Shown piece after piece: positions 46,581-55,945 of a stretch of DNA of 64,000 bases (the stretch's first letter is position 1; every line of letters begins with the position of its first letter). The translations under genes and the position numbers were made by a program. The notes under the pieces were generated by a model that was given only the letters and a program-made list of their open reading frames with translations, was not told where the DNA came from and searched no databases. The DNA is from Streptomyces spinoverrucosus (lineage in GTDB: Bacteria; Actinomycetota; Actinomycetes; Streptomycetales; Streptomycetaceae): positions 2,294,001-2,358,000 of the forward strand of contig NZ_JADPZX010000001.1 of NCBI RefSeq assembly GCF_015712165.1. Direction: 5' to 3'.

Positions 46581-49500
46581 TCAGCGAGTGGTGTTGAGGA
46601 GGCCGAGTACGCGCTGGGCGAGCGCGGCGAGGTTCGGCAGACCAGCGAGTTCCATGGTGGGCAGTTCGCAGCCGAGCCGCTGCTGCAGCAGGGCGGCGAG
46701 TTCGGCAGCCAGCAGGGAGTCCACGCCCAGCTGGTCCAGGCGCCGGGTCCGGTCGATGCGGTCGGGTGTGGTCTGCAGGACGTGGGCGAGGAGGTCGGCC
46801 AGCACGTCCTCGACGAGTGCGGCTGCGTCGTCGGGTGCGGCCTGCTCCAGCACTTGGCGCAGCTGCTCGGCCCCGTCGGTGTGTTCGGCCGGCGGCAGCA
46901 ACGCAGCCGTACGCGGTGCGGTGAGGATGTGCAGGAATCGTTGCAGTCGTCCCCAGTCGAGGTGCCCCACGGTGACCGCGGTGGCGTCGGGGTCTGCGAG
47001 GAGCCGCTCAAGGGCGGCGAGCGCGTCGGCGGTGGCGAGCCCTCCGATGCCCAGCGCCGTCATCTCGGCGTTGCGTTCGGTGCGATGCACGTAGCCGTTG
47101 TCGGCGATCACACCCCACTGCACGGCGAGGGCGGGCAGTCCGGCCCGCCGCCGGTCACGGACGAGGGCTTCGAGGGCGAGGTTGGCGGCCGTGTACGACG
47201 ACTGCGCGAGATTGCCGACGACAGCGGCAGCTGAGCTGTAGACGACGAAGAAGTCCAGCGGCCGGTCGCGGGTCAGCTCGTCCAGCACGTGCCCGGCCGC
47301 CATCTTGGGAGCCAGGACAGCGCGTACCCGTTCGTCGTCCAGTTCTTGTAGTGGGGCGTCGTCGAGCACCATGGCGGCGTGGACGACTCCGGCCAGGCGC
47401 CGCCCTTCGGCGTCGAGGCCGTCGAGGATGCGGCGCATGGCGTCCGGGTCCGCCGCGTCGGCGGCACACGCGTTGACCCGCACGCCGAGCGCGCTGAGAT
47501 CTGCGGTCAGTTCGGCGGCGCCGGGCGTGTGCGCACCGCGCCGGCCGACCAGAGTCAGATGGCGGGCCCCGCGGGCGGCCAGGTGGCGGGCGGTGGCGGC
47601 GCCGAAGCCGCCCAGTCCACCCGTGACCAGGTAGCCGGCCTCGGGGTCCAGGAGGAAGGGAGCGACCGCGGGACGGACGGGCACGGGTTCGGCGGCGTCG
47701 AAGGAGACGACGACCTTCCCGATGTGCCGGCTGTGCTGCATGGCGACGAACGCTTCGCGGATCCTGGTGGCCGGGTAGACCCGATGGGGCAGTGGACGGT
47801 AGGTGCCCGCCTGGACGGCCTGGGTGATCGCCGCGAGATGAGCGTCGGCCAGCGGGGAGGCGTCGGTGAGCAGGGTGGCTACGTCCACGCCGTAGAAGGA
47901 AAGGTTGTCGCGGAAGGGCCCCAGGGCAAGGGAGTTGTCGGCGAGGAAGTCGCGTTTGCCGAGTTCCACGAACCGGCCGTGCGGTGCGAGGACGCGCAGG
48001 CTGCGTGCCATGGCGTCGCCCGCCAGGGAGTTGAGGACGACATCCACGCCCCGGCCGTTGGTGATCGTGTCGATCTCGTCGGCGAAGCGCAGGGAGCGCG
48101 AGTCGAGAACGTGCTCGACTCCGAGCAGCCGCAGCAGGTCACGCTTGCCGGAGGTGCCGGCGGTGGCGATGACCTGGGCGCCGATGTGCTGGGCGTACTG
48201 CAGGGCGGCGAGACCCACGCCTCCGGCCGCGCCGTGCACGAGTACCGACTCGCCCGGCCGCAGGCGGGCCAGGTGGTCCAGGGCGTGCTGGACGGTCAGG
48301 AAGACCGTCGGGAGTGTCGCGGCCTCGGTGAAGTCCATGCCGTCCGGGAGTGGAATCGCCCGGTCCGCGCGCGTCCGCGCGTGTGAGCCGTAGCAGCCGA
48401 TGGCCAGGCAGGCGACCTTGTCGCCGACGCCGATGTGTTCGACGCCGGCGCCGACGGCGACGACCGTGCCCGCGCACTCCAGGCCGATCGGTTCCGCGTC
48501 GAGTCCGTGCGGCGCCTCAGGCGGTGGTACGAGGCCGGTCGCGGTCATGATGTCGCGATAGTTGAGCGCTGCGGCCGCGACCTCGACCACGATCTCGCCC
48601 TCGGCCGGCCGGGGCGTTGGGACCGGACGCCAGCCCAGCCGGTAGCGCAGACCGGGCTCGTCCAGCGTCAGGGTGTACGAGGCGGCAGTTCGTGGCATCG
48701 TGGTCGCCGGAGCCGGCACCCGGGGGGACGCGTAGGGACGCAGACGCGTCACGAACCGTCCCTGGTGGGTCAGCAGCACCTCGTCGTCGGCCGGGCGGGC
48801 GGTCAGCTCCTCGGTGAGCCTGTCCTCGGCGCCGGCTGCCAGGGCGATGCGCCGCACGGTCAGCCGCGGCTGTTCGTTGGCCAGGCTGCGGGCCGCTCCC
48901 CACACGGCCGCGGCGGCGGTCGGTGGGATGTCCCGGGCTCCGCAGACCACGAGCCACACGGTGACCTTGCGGTCCTCGGGCAGCTGCCGGGTGGCGGTGG
49001 CCAGGGCTCGCAGCACAGCCACATGGCGGACGGCGGTCTCTGTGGCGGAAGCCGCGCCGGCTCCGTCCTGCTCGGCCAGCAGGACCACGTCGTCGGTGTC
49101 CGCGAGGAGCTCGGACCATCGCTGCGGGGTCTCACTGGCGGGTTGCGCATCGACACTCAGGGCCGTGGCGGCTGCCGGGGCGAGCGGCCCGCCGGTCAGG
49201 TCGGCCACCACGGGAGGGCGTACGAATCGCGGTTCAGGCGCTGCGGTCACCGCCGTGGGACGAGGGGCCCTGGCGGTGAGCATGACGGAGTGGTGGTCAT
49301 ACGCGGGCTGTGTGGCATCGCCGGGTTGCACGGTACCGGTGTAACCGCACTCCTCCAGCAGCCCGGGCCACTGCTCGCGCGCCAGCAGCGGTCCGTTCGG
49401 CCGCAGATCGGTGTCCTCGGCGCTCCAGAAGGAGTCCAGCAGCCCGAACACCGGTGTGAGCGCGGCCGGGTCGTGGCTCTCCAGGGCGAGCAGCTGTCCG

Positions 49501-52500
49501 CCGTCGGCCAGCAGGTCGCCGATCCGGTGAAGAGTGCGCCGCAGATCCCGCGTGGCGTGCAGCACGTTGGCGGCGATGACGAGGTCATACGAGGCAGGGG
49601 TGAAGCCTTGCGCGGCCGGGTCGGCTTCGAGGTCGAGGCAGCGGTAGTGGACGAAGTCGTGGTCGGCGAAACGCTCCTGGGCCGCGGGGAAGAAGGCCGA
49701 GGACACATCGGTGTACGTGTAGTGGGTGCGCTCCGGCGGCAGATGCGGCAGGAGCGCCGCCGTCAGACCGCCGGTCCCGGCGCCGACCTCCAGCACGCGC
49801 AGCGGCCGGCTCTCGGGCCAGGCCGCGACAGCTGCCTGAAGCAGGAGCCGGGCGGTGCGGTACTGGTGGCGCATCACGGGCGTGCTGTCGTAGAAGCGCG
49901 CGGCGAGGGCGTCCGGCTCGGCGAACAGCAGGGCGAGCGGATCGGTGCGCCCGCGCAGCACGCCCGCCAAGTGCAGCCCGCAGACGCCATAGGTCTGCGC
50001 GGCGGTGGCCTCGGCCGGGAAGGCCAGGAGCACTTCCCTGAAGAGCCGGTGCGGCTGGGGTTCCACGGCCAGGCACCACCGGCCGTCCCCGTGGGCAGTA
50101 AAGACACCCTGACCTACGGCGTTCTCGAACAGGGTGGTCAGCAGCGTGCGATGCCGGGGCTGCACACCGGCCGCAAGCAGGTCGTCCAGAGTGAACTCAC
50201 CTGTTTCTGAGAGGAGTTCGTGTACGGCTGCTGCGGTCAGATGGGCGATCAGGCGCAGACCCTGGGCGCGGGCGCCATCGTACGGGTGTGCCCGCCACGT
50301 CTCGGCGGCCTGCGACAGTTCCGCGGCGCATTCGGCGAGTGTGACCGCGGGCGCGGGCCAGGGCGAGGTGGCGCAGGGCGTGGGCAGGGGGGCGGCCCGC
50401 AGTACCTCTGCGAGCTGCTGGGGCGCGCGGGCGCGTGCCGCGGCGAAGCGGCGCAGTCGGCACCCGAGCGCTTCCAGGGCCACGGTGCCGTCGTCGGCCA
50501 TGACGGTCATGTCCCAGACGGCCTCGCGTGCCGTGCGGGCACGCAGGCGCACATGGATCAGGCCGGTTCGGGGCAGCGGCTGCCAGCAGCGCACGGTGTC
50601 GATGCCGACGGGCAGGTAGGCGGCCGGTGCGCCGTCAGGGCCGGCGGGTCGGTCGGTGGCCTCCGCGAGCAGAGGCAGGCCCGACTGGAGCGCGCCGTCA
50701 AGGAGGGTCGGGTGCGCGATGGGCGCGTCGGCGAGATCGACCGTGGCGGCGTAGGAGGCGAGCACCTCACGGCTGTCACCGGCGTCGGTGCGCAGGCCCG
50801 TCAGGGTACGGAACGCGGGGCCGTAGGGCAGTCCGGCGCGGGCGCACAGCGCATAGTGGTCGGCTGCGCTCATCTCGCGGGGTAGACGGGCGCGCAACGC
50901 ATGAAGGTCGGTGCCCGGCGGGCACGCACGCAGCAGTTCACGCACTCTGCCGCGGGCGTGCTCGATCCACGTACCACCATGTCCGTCACGGCTGGAGATG
51001 GTGAAGGCGCCGTCCCGCTCCAGTGCGGTGTGGACGGACACGGTCCGGTCCTCGTCGTCACCCGGCAGGGTCAGCGCACGGCTGATCGAGATGTCGTGCA
51101 CCTCGACGGGTGCGTCGTGTACGGCTTGCCCGAGCGCCAGGGCCATGTCCACGTAGCCGGCCGCCGGTACCACGACCGTCTCGTCGACCAGGTGGTCGGC
51201 CAGCCAGCCCCGCGCGCCGGAGGAGAGCTCCTGCTGCCAGGCGGGTCGAGCCCCGGGCAGACGCGTGCCGAGCAGCGCGTGGGACGGCTTCGCCGGGTCA
51301 CCTTCCTCCTCGGCCGGGGTCTCCAGCCACCACCCGGGAGCGCCGTTCCAGTGGCGTTCGCGCTGCCAGGGGTAAGCGGGCAGGTCGACCACCCGTCCCG
51401 GATCCGGGAAGGGAATGCTCCAGTCGGTCTCGGCTCCGCACGCCAGCAGCTGCGCGACGGCGGAGCCGAGCGCGCCCGGGCCGGAGGCAGTGCGGGTGAG
51501 CGTGGGGATCACGGCGACGGGCCGTCCGGCATCGGTCGTGGCACGCCGCAGGTAGGCGCCGAGCACCGGGTGCGGGCCGATCTCCACCAACACGTCGCAG
51601 TCCGCCTCGCCGACGAGGGTGCCCACCCCTTCCGCGAACCGGACGGGTTCACGGACATTGCGCCACCAGTAGTCGGCGTCAAGTGCCTCCTCACCGGCGA
51701 GCCGCCCGGTGACCGTGGAGACCAGGGGGATACGGGCGGGCCGCGTCGGCAGCCCCGACAGCGTGGCAGTGAGGGGCCCGCGCAGCTCGTCCATGGCCGG
51801 ACTGTGGAAGGCGTAGTCCAGCCCGAGGTCGCGGAAGAACACATTGCGCTCGCCGAGTTCTTCGCCGAGTTTCGCGAGCGCTTCGGCGTCCCCGGCGACG
51901 GTCACGTCACGGACGCTGTTGATCCCGGCGACGACCAGCCGCTTCGCCTGGCCGATCTCGAAGATCAGCTTCGCGGCGGCCGAGGAGCTGAGCCCGACGG
52001 CCGCCATCCTCCCGCATCCGGCGGTCGCGCCCTGGGCCCTGCTGCGTGCCGCGATCACCCGGCAGGCGGCCGCACGGTCCAGGGCGCCCGCGCAGTAGGC
52101 GCCCGCGACCTCACCCACGCTGTGCCCGCACACCACGGCCGGAACGAAGCCGCGAGCCGCGAGAGCCGCGACCAGCCCGGCCTGCAGAGCGAACAACATC
52201 GGCTGGGCGATCTCGGTGCGCTGCCACACCTCCCTCCCGCGGGGTGCGGCCATCTCTTCCCTGACCGACCAGCCGAGCAGGGGGCGCAACGCCTCATCGA
52301 TCGCATCCACCTCAGCAGTGAAGGCAGCGTCGGCATCCAGCAGGTCCGCTCCCATACCGGCCCACTGCGAGCCGTTGCCACTGAAGACGAATCCGACACG
52401 GCCACGCTCCACACCAATCCCGCGAGCCGCTGCCGGCGCGGGCTCACCGCGCGCGCCCCGCCGCAACGACCAAGCCGCCGCCGACGGATCGCCGGCCAGC

Positions 52501-54116
52501 AACGCGACGCGATGCTCGTACCGGGCCTGACGACGGCACGCGGTGTAGGCCGTGTCGTAGAAAGCGTCCGGGACGAGCCCTTCCAAGTGCTCGGCCCAAC
52601 GGACGGCGGCCGCCTCCAGCGCCTGGGGCGTACGGGCGGACACCACCAGGGGGAGCGGGCCCCGGCGGCCGGAACGCGACCTGCCGTACGGAAGGCCATT
52701 GGCGCTGTCCGAGCCGGACCGGTCGCGCGACTTCGGGGCGGAGGCGAGCACCACGTGGGCGTTGGCCCCGCCGAACCCGAAAGAGTTCACCCCGACCACG
52801 AGCTGCTTCCCCGACAGGTCACGAGGTTCGGCCACCGGATCCAGGCCCAGCCCCGCAAAGTCGATCCGCGAACTCAGGGGGGCCGTGTGCAGCGTCGCGG
52901 GAATCCGCCGCTCCCTCAGCACCAGCAGCGCCTTGAGCAGGCCCGGCACTCCGGCCGCCGCCTCCAGGTGTCCCAGGTTCGACTTCACCGATCCGATCGG
53001 CAGCGGCGCACCCGAGGCACGACGCCGTCCGAGCACCTCTCCCAGTGCCGCGCATTCGACCGGGTCGCCGGCCTGGGTACCGGTGCCGTGTGCCTCGACG
53101 TACGTCACCTCGGCCGCACTGATACCCGCCTTGGCGTACACCTGTTCCAGCAGTGCGGCCTGGCTGCGCGCGCTCGGCAGCGCCAGCCCGACCGTGCGGC
53201 CGTCCGCGTTGACACCACTACCGCGGATCACCCCGTGGATCCGGTCACCGTCCGCCAGCGCGGCCGCCAGCGTCTTCAGCACGAGAACACCGGCACCCTC
53301 GGAGCGCACAAAGCCGTCCGCGTGCTCGGAGAACACGTGGCACCGCCCGGTGGGCGAGAGCATCGACGCCTGTGCGAACCCGACACTCTCCCACGGGTTG
53401 AGCAGCACGTTGACACCGCCCGCGAGGGCGAGCGCACTACGCCCGGACCGTACCTCCTCGCATGCCTGGTGCACGGCGGTCAGCGTCGACGAGCACGCCG
53501 TGTCGACTGCGAACGAAGCGCCGCGCAGGTCGAAGAAGTACGACACCCGGTTCGCGGTGTTACAGGAAGCCATGCCGATCATGGAATAGGCGTTGGTCGT
53601 CCGCGGCCGTCGCTGCTGCAGATCACCGTACCCATGCGACGACACCCCCACGATCACCGCCGTGTCGCCGCCGGCCAGCGCCGACGGATCGATGCCCGCA
53701 TCACCGAACGCCTCGACGGCGCACTCCAGAATCAGCCGCTGCTGCGGGTCCATCACGGACGCCTCTTTCGGCGAGATACCGAAGAACTCCGCGTCGAAAT
53801 CGGTCACGCCGTCAAGGAACCCGCCAGCAGCCGTGTACGTGCGGGCGGCACGCGGACGTCCGTCGGCTGACACGAACCGCTTCACGTCGAACCGGTCGCC
53901 CGGCACCTCGCCGATCAGATCCCGACTCTCGGCCAGCGCCGCCCACAACCCGTCCAGTGATCGGATCGCCCCAGGCAGCCGGATCCCCACACCCACCACC
54001 GCGACGTCTCCGTCACGAGCCCCGGCATACCCGGACGGGGCAGGGCTGTTCAGGGGCACGCCAGCCGCTGAGGGAGCATCGGACATCGGGGCAGCGTGGT
54101 CATTCGCCTGGGTCAC
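46581..54116 (-). CDS. Single-module highly reducing type I polyketide synthase (KS-AT-DH-cMT-ER-KR-ACP)
   Basis: The protein has about 2511 residues. Domains in order: KS (about 36-460; DTACSST with Cys208, EAHGTGT with His343, KSNLGHLEAA with His383); AT (575-880; GHSVGE with Ser666, substrate motif YAFH at 768-771); DH (945-1230; His975 in HLVDETVVVP and Asp1140 in HPTLLDGALQ); C-methyltransferase (1290-1610; VLEVGAGTGGLT); a non-catalytic linker; ER (1820-2135; LVHGAAGGVGLAALQ); KR (2150-2380; YLVTGGLGGFG, with Ser and Tyr in the SSYTAAN region); ACP (2430-2505; LGVDSLLA, Ser2467). All reducing domains look intact and there is no TE or docking helix, so the enzyme probably works iteratively, like fungal highly reducing PKSs, making a methyl-branched saturated chain. 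GTG 54116 is the likely start; ATG 54086 is an alternative. It heads a five-gene operon. Confidence 0.93.
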   Translation of the reverse strand: MTQANDHAAPMSDAPSAAGVPLNSPAPSGYAGARDGDVAVVGVGIRLPGAIRSLDGLWAALAESRDLIGEVPGDRFDVKRFVSADGRPRAARTYTAAGGFLDGVTDFDAEFFGISPKEASVMDPQQRLILECAVEAFGDAGIDPSALAGGDTAVIVGVSSHGYGDLQQRRPRTTNAYSMIGMASCNTANRVSYFFDLRGASFAVDTACSSTLTAVHQACEEVRSGRSALALAGGVNVLLNPWESVGFAQASMLSPTGRCHVFSEHADGFVRSEGAGVLVLKTLAAALADGDRIHGVIRGSGVNADGRTVGLALPSARSQAALLEQVYAKAGISAAEVTYVEAHGTGTQAGDPVECAALGEVLGRRRASGAPLPIGSVKSNLGHLEAAAGVPGLLKALLVLRERRIPATLHTAPLSSRIDFAGLGLDPVAEPRDLSGKQLVVGVNSFGFGGANAHVVLASAPKSRDRSGSDSANGLPYGRSRSGRRGPLPLVVSARTPQALEAAAVRWAEHLEGLVPDAFYDTAYTACRRQARYEHRVALLAGDPSAAAWSLRRGARGEPAPAAARGIGVERGRVGFVFSGNGSQWAGMGADLLDADAAFTAEVDAIDEALRPLLGWSVREEMAAPRGREVWQRTEIAQPMLFALQAGLVAALAARGFVPAVVCGHSVGEVAGAYCAGALDRAAACRVIAARSRAQGATAGCGRMAAVGLSSSAAAKLIFEIGQAKRLVVAGINSVRDVTVAGDAEALAKLGEELGERNVFFRDLGLDYAFHSPAMDELRGPLTATLSGLPTRPARIPLVSTVTGRLAGEEALDADYWWRNVREPVRFAEGVGTLVGEADCDVLVEIGPHPVLGAYLRRATTDAGRPVAVIPTLTRTASGPGALGSAVAQLLACGAETDWSIPFPDPGRVVDLPAYPWQRERHWNGAPGWWLETPAEEEGDPAKPSHALLGTRLPGARPAWQQELSSGARGWLADHLVDETVVVPAAGYVDMALALGQAVHDAPVEVHDISISRALTLPGDDEDRTVSVHTALERDGAFTISSRDGHGGTWIEHARGRVRELLRACPPGTDLHALRARLPREMSAADHYALCARAGLPYGPAFRTLTGLRTDAGDSREVLASYAATVDLADAPIAHPTLLDGALQSGLPLLAEATDRPAGPDGAPAAYLPVGIDTVRCWQPLPRTGLIHVRLRARTAREAVWDMTVMADDGTVALEALGCRLRRFAAARARAPQQLAEVLRAAPLPTPCATSPWPAPAVTLAECAAELSQAAETWRAHPYDGARAQGLRLIAHLTAAAVHELLSETGEFTLDDLLAAGVQPRHRTLLTTLFENAVGQGVFTAHGDGRWCLAVEPQPHRLFREVLLAFPAEATAAQTYGVCGLHLAGVLRGRTDPLALLFAEPDALAARFYDSTPVMRHQYRTARLLLQAAVAAWPESRPLRVLEVGAGTGGLTAALLPHLPPERTHYTYTDVSSAFFPAAQERFADHDFVHYRCLDLEADPAAQGFTPASYDLVIAANVLHATRDLRRTLHRIGDLLADGGQLLALESHDPAALTPVFGLLDSFWSAEDTDLRPNGPLLAREQWPGLLEECGYTGTVQPGDATQPAYDHHSVMLTARAPRPTAVTAAPEPRFVRPPVVADLTGGPLAPAAATALSVDAQPASETPQRWSELLADTDDVVLLAEQDGAGAASATETAVRHVAVLRALATATRQLPEDRKVTVWLVVCGARDIPPTAAAAVWGAARSLANEQPRLTVRRIALAAGAEDRLTEELTARPADDEVLLTHQGRFVTRLRPYASPRVPAPATTMPRTAASYTLTLDEPGLRYRLGWRPVPTPRPAEGEIVVEVAAAALNYRDIMTATGLVPPPEAPHGLDAEPIGLECAGTVVAVGAGVEHIGVGDKVACLAIGCYGSHARTRADRAIPLPDGMDFTEAATLPTVFLTVQHALDHLARLRPGESVLVHGAAGGVGLAALQYAQHIGAQVIATAGTSGKRDLLRLLGVEHVLDSRSLRFADEIDTITNGRGVDVVLNSLAGDAMARSLRVLAPHGRFVELGKRDFLADNSLALGPFRDNLSFYGVDVATLLTDASPLADAHLAAITQAVQAGTYRPLPHRVYPATRIREAFVAMQHSRHIGKVVVSFDAAEPVPVRPAVAPFLLDPEAGYLVTGGLGGFGAATARHLAARGARHLTLVGRRGAHTPGAAELTADLSALGVRVNACAADAADPDAMRRILDGLDAEGRRLAGVVHAAMVLDDAPLQELDDERVRAVLAPKMAAGHVLDELTRDRPLDFFVVYSSAAAVVGNLAQSSYTAANLALEALVRDRRRAGLPALAVQWGVIADNGYVHRTERNAEMTALGIGGLATADALAALERLLADPDATAVTVGHLDWGRLQRFLHILTAPRTAALLPPAEHTDGAEQLRQVLEQAAPDDAAALVEDVLADLLAHVLQTTPDRIDRTRRLDQLGVDSLLAAELAALLQQRLGCELPTMELAGLPNLAALAQRVLGLLNTTR

Positions 54117-54491
54117 GTTTCCGACAACTCGCCGCGCCCACCTGGGGTTACGGCCAGCGGCAGACAGTCGGACACCACACTGGAGTGTGGCGCGCCGAGC
54201 GGTGGTACCGCGCGCGCCGGGCGCAACCACACGCGTACCGGTGCGACCTCACGCACGCTGCCCATCGGCGCCACGGCTTCGCTGCCTAACGAGCGATGTG
54301 CCGAACTGGCACGCGATCGCCCCGATCCTTCATGCCGAACGTACGCTCTGTGAAAGGGGTGTTGGGATCGAGGTCCGACCTTAAGGCTCGACGGCCGTTC
54401 GCCCTGGCAGTGCCTCGCACTGCTGGACGTCCATGTCGAAGACCAGTGAACGCTAGAGGCGCTGACGGCCGCAGAACTGTTCTGTGGCGGT
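54117..54491. other. PKS upstream region
   Basis: These 375 bp upstream of the PKS start hold no recognisable gene. The operon promoter should be here. I see no clear -35/-10 pair or regulator-like palindrome. Confidence 0.45.
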
Positions 54492-54680
54492 TCAGCCCCG
54501 AAGATCCTGGACCATCACCGCGTACACGGGTGAGTCGGCGAATGGTTGCTGCTCGCCGACTTTGGCGTACCACGACTCATAGAGTTCCTGCACCTTGGGA
54601 TGGGTGACGTCGACCAGGAGCACGGCGAGGTCTTCCGTACGTTCCTTGAGCAGCACCTCGTGCTCGTCCCGCCGAACTAC
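54492..54680 (-). pseudogene. GNAT acetyltransferase C-terminal fragment
   Basis: The minus strand encodes LLKERTEDLAVLLVDVTHPK followed by VQELYESWYAKVGEQQPFAD and SPVYAVMVQDLRG, ending at TGA 54494-54492. This is the last strand-helix-strand part of a GNAT fold. The usual ESWGY appears as ESWY, one residue short. The N-terminal acetyl-CoA-binding part is missing; a TAG stands in frame just upstream. It sits next to the decayed transposase, which suggests it was cut by element insertion or deletion. Confidence 0.7.
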
Positions 54681-54836
54681 GCGTCAGGGGCCGGGTGGTA
54701 CTGCCAGTTCTGCCCTGCGCCTGCCGAAAAACTCATCCGTCCTGGTGGGAGCTGGGGTACGGGGGTCTCGAGCACGGACGTGACCTCGGATGGGTGCTCT
54801 GGGCGGCTGGGGATCACCTGGGCATGATGGCCAGTC

Positions 54837-55653
54837 ATGCTGCTGCGGCTGGCCTACCTGGCCAGGAACACCCGATCACCCGGAGTGAACCGCACCCTGT
54901 CTTCACCGAGTTGGCGTTCCAGCACCATAAGGCGCTGCTGCACCGGCTCCCGCGCAACGTGCTGCGCCGGGTACGGCTGCTGGTGCGTCCGGATACCGTG
55001 CTTCCCTGGCACCGTGATCTTCTCGCGCGCCGCCACGCGGCCCGTTCCCTGCCGAAGCGTCCGGGTCGGCCGCGCACGGTGCGCTCCGTCCGCGTGCTCG
55101 TGCTGCGTCTGACGCGGGAGAATCCCGGCTGGGGTTACCGGCGTATCCACGGTGAACTGCTCGTCCTGGGCGCGCAGGTGGCCGCTTCCACGGTATGGGA
55201 GATCCTCAAGGAGGCCGGTACCGGCCCGGCACCTGAGCGCGCCTCGCCCACCTGGGCCAGTTTCCAACGCTCGCAGGCCGACGCCCTGCTGGCATGTGAC
55301 TTCTTCGAAACGGTCACCCTGACCGGGGCGCGGCTGTACGCGTTCGCCGTCATCGAGCACGCCAACCGCCGGATCCGGATCCTGGGCGCGACCGCGCACC
55401 CGACCGCCTCCTGGGTGGCACAGGCCGCGGCGAAGAACCTCGTCATGGACCTCGAAGACGCGGGCTGCCGGGCAGAGTTCCTGATCCGGGACAGGGACGG
55501 TAAGTTCCCCACCCTGTTCGATGCCGTCCGTAAGGATGCGGGGATCGAGGTCGTGCTCAGCGGCATCCGGATGCCCCGCATGAACGCGTTCATGGAACGC
55601 TGGATACAGACCTGCCGACGCGAGCTCCTGGACCGCACGCTGATCTGGAAACA
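54837..55653 (+). mobile_element. Decayed transposase with DDE (rve) integrase core
   Basis: From about 54930 the plus strand encodes LLHRLPRNVLRRVRLLVRPD, an HTH region, WGYRRIHGELLVLG and the rve core (LLACDFFETVTLTGARLYAF with the first Asp, then FLIRDRDGKFPTLFDAV and PRMNAFMERW with the catalytic Glu). It then stops being homologous after ELLDRTLIWK, losing the last 60 or so residues. The expected N-terminus MLLRLAYL is at 54837 in another frame. The segment between them (about 54861-54931) carries its coding information on the opposite strand: RQLGEDRVRFTPGDRVFLA. The gene is therefore broken by a micro-inversion, a deletion and 3' truncation. No terminal inverted repeats were found. Confidence 0.8.
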
Positions 55654-55945
55654 ACGCCAACCGGGATGGCGTCCACCACGGCCCACTCGACGCGGCCGCG
55701 GGCGGAACGGGCGAGTGCGGCGGTCATGGCCTGGTAGCGGTCATGGACGTACACCTGGCGGACCTGCTCGGTCACCTCGCCGAAGGGCGGGGTGACCGCC
55801 TTCCCACCCCGGGAACGGGACTGCCGGAAGGTGCCGAGGCGGGTGCGGTAGTAGGCGCGCAGGTGCTGACGGGGTGGGGATGGCCGTGGTTCCGGTGAGC
55901 TTCTGCTCCAGGGAGCAGGCGTTCGTCCCGCGGCCATACCCCCGC
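55654..55945. other. Remnant sequence between transposase and APH gene
   Basis: A minus-strand frame over about 55668-55880 reads QHLRAYYRTRLGTFRQSRSR and later DRYQAMTAALARSARGRVEW. It looks like part of a real protein but begins and ends without a proper start or context. I cannot name it; a fragment of another mobile-element gene is likely. Confidence 0.4.

Noticed and set aside
45818..47011. N-terminal extension of the MFS transporter frame
   Set aside because: The frame runs through the thioesterase and PKS ACP genes in another phase. The transporter begins at TTG 45817.
50901..53870. 989-codon plus-strand frame opposite the PKS
   Set aside because: It is a shadow of the KS/AT coding sequence; the composition is Arg/Gly-rich and without motifs.
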